The notes under the pieces were generated by a model. It did not search any database and was not told the origin of the DNA. It saw nothing but the letters and a program-made list of their open reading frames with translations. From Bimuria novae-zelandiae CBS 107.79 (Eukaryota; Ascomycota; Dothideomycetes; Pleosporales; Didymosphaeriaceae): 64,000 nucleotides of DNA. A program made the position numbers and the translations under genes. Of this stretch, positions 57,883 to 64,000 are shown piece by piece. How positions within the stretch are numbered: the stretch's first letter is position 1; each line of letters starts with the position of its first letter. The stretch covers positions 1 to 64,000 of the forward strand of contig ML976719.1 in NCBI GenBank assembly GCA_010015655.1, in the 5' to 3' direction.

Positions 57883-58422
57883 CTACGAATATTCACGTTC
57901 CCGCCTCGACCTCTCTCGTTCCTCCAATTGCTCGTCGATTTCCCTACGGTGCTTCTCGACTAAGCGTGGCCATTCAGCTAGAAGAGCGTATCTCGTCTCG
58001 ATTCTAAACTTCTAGATGTGCTCTGCTAGTGTTTTCACGTGAAAACAGGCATACAGACCCGGATTGTAATATTCGAGGCGCCTGTTCCACACTTGGACAT
58101 AATCGCGGAGCTTCTCGAAGGACCCATAACCCCAGGCGTTAGGGTCGACGTCCCTGAAATTTGTAGGAACGATGTCTTCCCAGCTCCTGAACGCATGCAC
58201 CTGTCCAAGCTGGTTCTTGAAATGGCTTAGTTTAGTCACTGCTTCCCTCACTTTTCTGGTGCTTTGCTGTACTCTGGCTAGCTCCGTGCCCCGTATGAGT
58301 CGGACGCAATAGGAAGCATTCAGTGAAGCGAGATGAGATTCCAAGTCTTGCAGTTGTTTCTCGATATTTGTGATTTCGCTCCGAAGTGAGTAGGCGATGA
58401 CATCGGTTGAAGGGAAAGCCAT
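57883..58422 (-). CDS. Small coiled-coil protein of unknown function
   Basis: The first frame, 58422-58012, ends at an in-frame TAG, but the same frame goes on with coding character to 57883. A 51-nt intron (58054-58004, GTATGC...TTTAG) takes out the stop and keeps the phase, giving exons 58422-58055 and 58003-57883 and 162 residues. The N-terminal half is a predicted coiled coil (SEITNIEKQLQDLESHLASL), followed by a Trp-rich middle (RSWEDIVPTNF, NAWGYGSF) and a highly charged helical end (DEQLEERERSRRERE). No known domain is recognised. It is convergent with the arabinofuranosidase gene, 146 bp apart. Confidence 0.6.
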
Positions 58423-59301
58423 TTCCCACTCATTAACGATGAAACGGCTCTGGTGATGACAGACTGGCAGATGTGCTTGCGATTAAATAGAAGAGTGTTG
58501 GTAGCCAACGGATCTTACCAACGGCTTTTCGAACAGCTCATGCAGCAGGCGATGTCGCACACAGGTAACGCAACGGCCAGGGGATAGGCAAACTGAGGCT
58601 AACACTTCGTAGCAGAACGACCACCGGAAGCAGCCGCACAAACAGACAAGGCTCTTCTGTTAGTATTTATAACAACACGGTATGCTAACCAGAGTACATC
58701 TAAAAACGTTAAGGATTTCCGACGCTTCAAAACAACTTTAAGAATGCGAGAGGCTTCTAGGGTATTAGCAACACCCAGAAGTAATTGGGGACAATACCCC
58801 ATTGGAAAGTGAACGGGGTAAATAGCGCCGCGCTGTCTCCGGTGCTAGTGAAAGGTGGTGCCGTATGTAGGAGGGAACGGTGGAGAAACAAGTTCGGGTA
58901 TCGTCTCGTAGCGACTCAAGCTGGTAGGCTAAGTTAAGTGGAGTATGGACTGGGAACTGTCATGTAGAAAAGCAGCGTGGCGCAGGTGGCTGTGAGTCCC
59001 ACCGAGCCCCTCGACGACGAAAGATTCCACGAGGATTCAGCTCCACAAACCCACCGAACGGGCGCAGCTCAGCCGCACCTTCCAGCAAACGGCATGCTGC
59101 GGTTCGGGCATCACCGCCTGCCAGGGTGGCCGAATCGTTCGCTCATGTGGCCCTTTCTCCCGCCGACGCATGCACGTCTTACCCTTAAAGCCGTGTGATT
59201 GTCCAACCCCTCCCCCGCCATCAGCTCGCTGCTTTTCGCCCCCTACACTCCTCCTATTCTTCCACCTTCACCGCACTTCGCAGGGTTCCGCGACTTCCGA
59301 T
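58423..59301. other. Intergenic, no gene seen
   Basis: 879 bp between divergent genes. A minus-strand open stretch (58599-58802) is AT-richer and lacks a good start context. The last 150 bp are pyrimidine-rich, as in promoters and leaders of highly expressed fungal genes. Confidence 0.4.
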
Positions 59302-60232
59302 ATGAGCAACTACGATTATTACGGTGGGGACGGCTCCCACGGCCAACAGCCGCCGCAGCAGTATGGACAGCAAGGCCAATACGGGCAACAAGGGCAGGGC
59401 TACAACAGCTACCCCCCTCAGCAACCGGCGTACGGCCAGCAGTCGCATGACCAGTATGGCCAGGGGCAAGGACATAACCCTCCTCAGCAGCAACAACATG
59501 TGAGTGCGACTAGTATTTGTCGGTCGAGCGCATGTTGACGGCCTTCAGAGTCCCTACCCTCCTGCGCAATCGCCGTATCAGCCCCCACAGCAGGGCTACG
59601 GCGCTCCGGCTCCGGCTCCGGCTCCCGGCTACAACCAGGGCCACGACCAGAACCGCGGTCATTCTCCCTACCCTCCGCAACAACAGCACTACGGTGCGCC
59701 GCCGCAGCAAGGGTACGGCGACCAAGGCTACGGGCAGCACCAACAAGGCCAGTACGGACAGCATGGTCAATACGGCCAGGTCCAGCACGGAGCCCCCGGA
59801 GCCCCCGGAGCACCCGGTGGTCCTGCTGAGGGTGACCGTGGGCTTGGTTCTACGCTGATAGGAGGCGCTGGCGGCGCACTCTTGGGCAAAAAGATGGGTG
59901 GCGGCATGTTGGGCACTGTGGGCGGGCTCGTCGCTGGCGCCGTAGGCGCGAACATTCTCTCTGACAAGTCTGATAAGAAGTGAGTTGCTAAAGCGACGGC
60001 ATTTTCGTAGGTCACGCTAACCGCTTGCCGCAGGAAAAAGGATAAGAAGCACAAGAAGCACGGCAGCGGCTCGCACGGCGGCTCGCACCATAGCTCCTCA
60101 TATGCCGGCAGTGCCGGACTAGGTGGCCTGTACGCTGGCAGCCATGGCTCTGGTCACGGCCACAAGAAGCACAAGCACAGGTCTACGAGCCGGGGTGGAT
60201 CTAGCTCCTCTTCGAGCAGTGACTCGGACTAA
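59302..60232 (+). CDS. Gln/Tyr/Gly-rich protein with glycine-zipper segment
   Basis: Exons 59302-59499, 59549-59979 and 60034-60232 (introns 49 and 54 nt) encode 275 residues. Residues 1-165 are low-complexity, built of [10 protein letters not shown] and PYPPQQ units with a run of Ala-Pro repeats, like prion-like or phase-separating segments. About 175-205 is a glycine-zipper motif ([19 protein letters not shown], then [15 protein letters not shown]), a pattern that inserts in or bends membranes. The end is Lys/His-rich ([20 protein letters not shown]) and closes with a Ser/Asp acidic tail ([10 protein letters not shown]). Similar proteins are common in Pezizomycotina but lack a firm function; a metal- or acid-stress role is a guess from the His-rich tail. 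Confidence 0.85.
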
Positions 60233-60729
60233 GCAGGCCGTAGAGTACGTTGAGGGACTCTGGACGCAGTCTCCTCTCCTTGTGGTGTGCTGCTGTGCTT
60301 ACTTGTTTCTGATATACGCTCTGCTTGTTTTCTGGTTAAGTTTCGGCTTCGACATGAACATCGACTCCTAGGTTGATGCGGACAACAAACGTGATGTCCT
60401 GCGTAACGTCTCCAATTAGTAAAGAAATTTTCAACCACACTTGACGACGTGTGTTTTCTATTTTGGGCTTATTCTGAATTCATCTTGATGTGAAAAAATT
60501 ATAACTGTTATATCGAGAAACTTCAACGTGTTCAACCCTCCTTCGTAACTTCTTCTGTAACCTCATGCGCTCCCATGAATCCTTAGCGCGCGTAAGCAAT
60601 TGCACCTTCTTCGATGACTAAAACGGCTAGCGCGCCACCGCCTAATTTTCTCCACCATGATATGAATCACTGCCTAACGGCCCAAATATTTGACACGCCA
60701 CAATTTACTCACCAAAAAAAAAGGACAAA
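60233..60729. other. Intergenic, promoter of the TPR gene
   Basis: 497 bp holding the 3' end of the preceding gene and the 5' region of the next. The A-run just before the start codon (AAAAAAAAAGGACAAAATGG) is a typical leader for a housekeeping gene. No other feature. Confidence 0.4.
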
Positions 60730-63522
60730 ATGGGAGACGTTCTGCTCAACTTCTTCCGCGGCTCACTACCGGATGAGCTGGCGAGCGTGCTCGGCAACAC
60801 AATAAAAACCATCGAGAGTGGGAACTTCGTGACTGTGTTCCAAAAGCCCGAAGTCCAGCTTCTCCTAGGTCACGAGGACGACGACATCACCCGAGATGTT
60901 CGGCTTGCCGACTTCCCGTCTTGGAATGATTTTGTTTTCCATCGTCTGGGATTGATCTTGTCCAAACGGAGCGACGATCCCGATGTTCCTGTCGAGCAGA
61001 CTGGTGCCTATCGCCAGAATCTTTTCTTCCTGGCTGCGGTTGCCGCGCTGTACGCTTTCCTGCAGACTAATGTTACAGGACCTCCGCTGCCGTTCAAATC
61101 GGAAGATGTGTTGCTTCCCAAGGAGGTCGCGTCAAGTACGACGGCACTCGGCAAGCTAAGAGCAGATCTCGTGGTTTCCTTGAATGCGGACGGTGTCGCT
61201 GCGTACAAGCTCACGCCTAACTTGGAACTTCTCTGTCTCGCAGAGACTGTTCTGGTATCTCCGCCGATCCAGAAATACGTTGAGCACTCATTTTGGGCCA
61301 GGCTACGGGTAAACTTCATCCACCAGCGGTTGCTCTCGGAACCTGCACCGTCGTTGCAAAAGGCTATCTATGATGACCTTGCAACTGTGGAGCGGATGAT
61401 TCTCTCTCGTGCCCAAACACAAGAGAATACGGATCTGCACGTACATTTTCTGCTCGAGCGAGCTGCGATTCATACCCACCATAGCTTTGACAAGAAAGCG
61501 CGAGCGGATCTCGATCAGGCGACTTCAGAGAGAAAATTTGAATTTATTTTGACTGGATTGATGGGAAAGAGGACGAAGTACCAACAGAAAGATACTAGCC
61601 AGCTATTAGTTTTAGCGCGCAGCGCCGACTCACAGACGAACGGAACCTCAGACGAAAAAGCATCGAAACCTGTTAAACTGGACCTGAATGATGACACTCT
61701 GTTTGAGTCCATCTCATTCACATCGCCCTCGGCGTCCACCGAAGTCCAAACAGAGTCCTCGTTACCGGCTAGTCTTGCTTCTTTGGACCTCGAAAACCAA
61801 CCCAAGTTGGACCCGCTGGATTCTGTTATTCTACTCTCGTTGGCGTCCTCCATCACGAACACTAACCCTGCGGATGGTATCACAAGAGAAGAGACGATCC
61901 CCTACGCTACGCGCGTCTTGGAGGGTGGTAGCTCGAACTGGCAGGTGTACACACAAGCCTTACTGGTCCGGAGTCGCGTTGAGGGCTACAAAACTCGAAC
62001 GATGGAAAGAGGTCTTCTTCAGTTGCAAGCTCTCGTGGACCAGGTTATCGCTGATACCTCTGGCTCCAACGCCACGGCGGACGGAGAATCCGATACCCAG
62101 GTAACTTCATTTTTGCCAAAAGCGAAGGATGGCGAGGGTGCACCGGTCAACGAGCGTTTGAGATATGTGTTCTCGCTTTGCTCGCCATCACGATGGGAGC
62201 TGGAGGCGGAGCTCGCCGCTAGATGGGTCAGTGTTGGTGGTCTACGATCTGCGCTTGAGATCTACGAGCGCTTGGAGATGTGGGCTGAGGCTGCGTTGTG
62301 CTGGGCTGCTACCGAGAAGGAGGGAAAGGCCAGGCGGATTATCCGGCGCCAGCTCTTCCATGCAACGAATGGTGACGATGAAGCAGCCGACCCAGACGAG
62401 GAGAAATGGGAAGGCGCAGAGCGCGACCCGCCGCCTGGAGAAGCACCGCGATTTTACTGCATCTTGGGAGACATTGATCAAGACCTATCAATGTACGAAA
62501 AAGCATGGGATATCTCGGGCAAGCGGTACGCTCGGGCACAGCGATCTCTCGGTCAACGCTACTTTGCACGAAAAGACTATGAGAAGGCTGCAGAGGCATA
62601 TTCTCTCTCGCTGAAGATCAACGCCCTCAATCACCCCGCCTGGTTCGCTCTAGGCTGCGCCAACCTCGAGCTCCTCCGCTTCAAAGACGCCGTCGAGGCT
62701 TTCTCCCGCTGTGTCCAACTCGACGACCAAGACGCCGAAGCATGGTCCAACATGGCGGCCGCGCTGCTGCATTTACGTCCCAAGCTCTCCACAAATGACG
62801 ACGGCGAGCTATCAGAAGCAAGAGTAACGTCGCACCCGCGCACCGACGCGCTGAAGGCCTTCAAGCGCGCCGCAGCCCTCAAACATGACAGTTACCGCAT
62901 CTGGTCCAACATGCTCGCCGTCGCGGCATCCACCACACCCCCCTCCTGGATCGACATGGTCAGCGCCCAGCGCCGCATCTGCGAGCTGCGCGGCGCCTCC
63001 GACGGCGAGGCGTGCGTGGATGCAGAGCTCCTAGAGCTACTCGTGCGTCACGCCGTTCAGTCCGAAGGCGGCTTCGACATCAGCAAACCTGGGCTCCCAC
63101 GCCTCGTCAACGAGCTCGTCGAGAAGCACATCAAACCCCTCATAACCGTCTCCCCCGCGCTGTGGGCCACGCTGGCGACACTGTACATGCACAGCAACCG
63201 CCCCGGGTCGGCGCTCGAGTGCCACGAGAAAGCGTGGCGGGCGGTCACGAGTCAGCCGAACTGGGAGACCCGCACGGAGAAGGAGTGGGATGCCGTCGTG
63301 CAACAGACGGTGGATTTGGTGGATGCGTATGAGACGCTGGGCCCGCGAGAGAGGACGGAGGGCTTGGGTGCCGGCAGTGGGGAACTGGTTGCGAAGGACT
63401 GGAAATTCAAGGCTAGGAGCGCGGTACGCAGCGTGATGGGGAAGGGGAAGGAGATGTGGGAGGATAGTGCCGGGTGGGATAGGTTGAAGGAGAGGCTGGA
63501 GGAGCTCAAGGGGAGGGAGTGA
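60730..63522 (+). CDS. Emw1/TTC27-like TPR protein
   Basis: A single open frame of 930 residues, close to the length of yeast Emw1 and human TTC27. The N-terminal 550 residues form the helical part typical of the family (MGDVLLNFFRGSLPDELASV at the start; RLRVNFIHQRLLSEP; ELAARWVSVGGLRSALEIYE). Tetratricopeptide repeats follow at about 600-690 (KDYEKAAEAYSLSLKINALN, HPAWFALGCANLELLRF, AEAWSNMAAALLHL) and again at about 790-830. Emw1 is essential in yeast and was linked to cell wall integrity; TTC27 is a widely kept scaffold protein with a proposed role in complex assembly. There is no intron, frame or start problem. Residues 300-345 are a Ser/Asp-rich, probably disordered insert. Confidence 0.9.
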   Translation: MGDVLLNFFRGSLPDELASVLGNTIKTIESGNFVTVFQKPEVQLLLGHEDDDITRDVRLADFPSWNDFVFHRLGLILSKRSDDPDVPVEQTGAYRQNLFFLAAVAALYAFLQTNVTGPPLPFKSEDVLLPKEVASSTTALGKLRADLVVSLNADGVAAYKLTPNLELLCLAETVLVSPPIQKYVEHSFWARLRVNFIHQRLLSEPAPSLQKAIYDDLATVERMILSRAQTQENTDLHVHFLLERAAIHTHHSFDKKARADLDQATSERKFEFILTGLMGKRTKYQQKDTSQLLVLARSADSQTNGTSDEKASKPVKLDLNDDTLFESISFTSPSASTEVQTESSLPASLASLDLENQPKLDPLDSVILLSLASSITNTNPADGITREETIPYATRVLEGGSSNWQVYTQALLVRSRVEGYKTRTMERGLLQLQALVDQVIADTSGSNATADGESDTQVTSFLPKAKDGEGAPVNERLRYVFSLCSPSRWELEAELAARWVSVGGLRSALEIYERLEMWAEAALCWAATEKEGKARRIIRRQLFHATNGDDEAADPDEEKWEGAERDPPPGEAPRFYCILGDIDQDLSMYEKAWDISGKRYARAQRSLGQRYFARKDYEKAAEAYSLSLKINALNHPAWFALGCANLELLRFKDAVEAFSRCVQLDDQDAEAWSNMAAALLHLRPKLSTNDDGELSEARVTSHPRTDALKAFKRAAALKHDSYRIWSNMLAVAASTTPPSWIDMVSAQRRICELRGASDGEACVDAELLELLVRHAVQSEGGFDISKPGLPRLVNELVEKHIKPLITVSPALWATLATLYMHSNRPGSALECHEKAWRAVTSQPNWETRTEKEWDAVVQQTVDLVDAYETLGPRERTEGLGAGSGELVAKDWKFKARSAVRSVMGKGKEMWEDSAGWDRLKERLEELKGRE

Positions 63523-63912
63523 ACGGCTTGTCCGGTTTGTTTATCTCCTCTGCTTTGTACGTATGCTCACGGGAACTGCGGGTAGAGGTTGTAGCCAAAG
63601 GCTATTTGATGTCCAGAGAGACTATCCACATGGAGTAGTGTTTTGCGGAGCTGAGCGTTTGGGAACTCGAAGAAAAGTATGAGAGGAGACTGCATCTACG
63701 TACATTGGTTCGCAGCATTTTGTCGTTCTTGTCGCCTTATCGGACGACTGTGTGAGATTACACCGCAATCCCCACTCCGAGGCATAGTCTACTCATCTAT
63801 CTAGTACTATCCCGACCATCTTCCTATATAAATCTGTCCACGCCGCAGCGGCACTCCCTATCCTACCCCTCCTTTCCGTCCTCATCTCTCCCTTTTTAAC
63901 AGTCCTTATACA
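63523..63912. promoter_or_regulatory. Intergenic with TATA box for the last gene
   Basis: 390 bp. TATATAAA at 63825-63832 lies 81 bp before the next start codon, within a pyrimidine-rich stretch, and is a plausible core promoter. Confidence 0.5.
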
Positions 63913-64000
63913 ATGTCCCATCCAAAAACATTCACAACCTCCACAGGCACCACATACGCCTACATCCACACCACCCCCACTACCCCCCAAGCCAACGTTC
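63913..64000 (+). CDS. 5' end of a probable alpha/beta-hydrolase gene
   Basis: Only 29 codons are inside the window. The start (ATGTCCCATCC, TTSTGTTYAYIHT) matches the first strand of epoxide-hydrolase-like alpha/beta-hydrolases, where the same G-T-x-Y-x-Y-x-H pattern precedes the HG-x-P oxyanion motif. That motif would lie just outside, so the call is tentative. Confidence 0.45.
   Translation, partial: MSHPKTFTTSTGTTYAYIHTTPTTPQANV

Noticed and set aside
58012..58014. Premature TAG in the small coiled-coil gene, at first read as a CAG-to-TAG nonsense change
   Set aside because: A 51-nt intron (58054-58004) removes the stop and keeps the frame, so a broken gene need not be assumed.
60123..60371. 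Frame with a hydrophobic C-terminal stretch
   Set aside because: Overlaps the last exon of the glycine-zipper gene in another frame and lacks a start context.

Overview
The window is nuclear DNA of a filamentous ascomycete (Pezizomycotina; the class is not proven, Dothideomycetes is plausible). The evidence is genes with short introns of about 47-120 nt with GTAAGT/GTGAGT donors and CTAAC/CTGAC-like branch sites, fungal families (RTA1, C6 zinc cluster regulator, GH51, Emw1/TTC27, peroxisomal thiolase), and transposons riddled with CpA-to-TpA changes typical of repeat-induced point mutation (RIP).

The window alternates between GC-balanced gene islands and AT-rich transposon graveyards. 1-12240: a chromodomain Ty3/gypsy element (LTRs 1-253 and 6365-6617), an unassigned relic, an LTR and a truncated Ty1/copia copy. 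12240-16769: a gene island with a divergent pair, an RTA1-like gene (minus) broken by an in-frame TGA and a Zn2Cys6 regulator (plus) whose fifth zinc cysteine is a tyrosine. 16775-22866: a complete Ty1/copia element with 253-bp LTRs and the target duplication ATTAC, carrying a non-RIPed insert. 22872-30835: a small unknown gene, a GPI-anchored fasciclin protein, an unknown membrane protein and a peroxisomal 3-ketoacyl-CoA thiolase.

30836-52100 is a nest of transposons. Two Fot1/pogo-like DNA transposons of about 1.87 kb (31065-40101 and 43047-52100, TA target duplications) are each split by a chromodomain gypsy element (32154-39314, duplication ACTAG; 44383-51569, duplication GTAAT). Between them lie three solo LTRs, one inside another, all with exact 5-bp duplications. 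Both nested gypsy elements have a long extra region between pol and the 3' LTR with an antisense reading frame; the one at 32965-33556 has an intron and a Cys-rich motif. A TAG microsatellite runs into an assembly gap of 915 N (52195-53109), so the linkage of the two sides rests on scaffolding.

53110-64000 is an ordinary gene-rich region: a sugar transporter (minus) divergent from an intracellular GH51 alpha-L-arabinofuranosidase (plus), likely a pentose uptake and breakdown pair, a small coiled-coil protein, a Gln/Tyr/Gly-rich glycine-zipper protein, an Emw1/TTC27-like TPR protein and the 5' end of an alpha/beta-hydrolase gene cut by the window end.

The most interesting points are the antisense accessory genes in the chromoviruses, the perfect 17-bp tandem repeats inside the transposon TIRs (the size of a CENP-B box), and the paired lesions in the RTA1/zinc-cluster locus.
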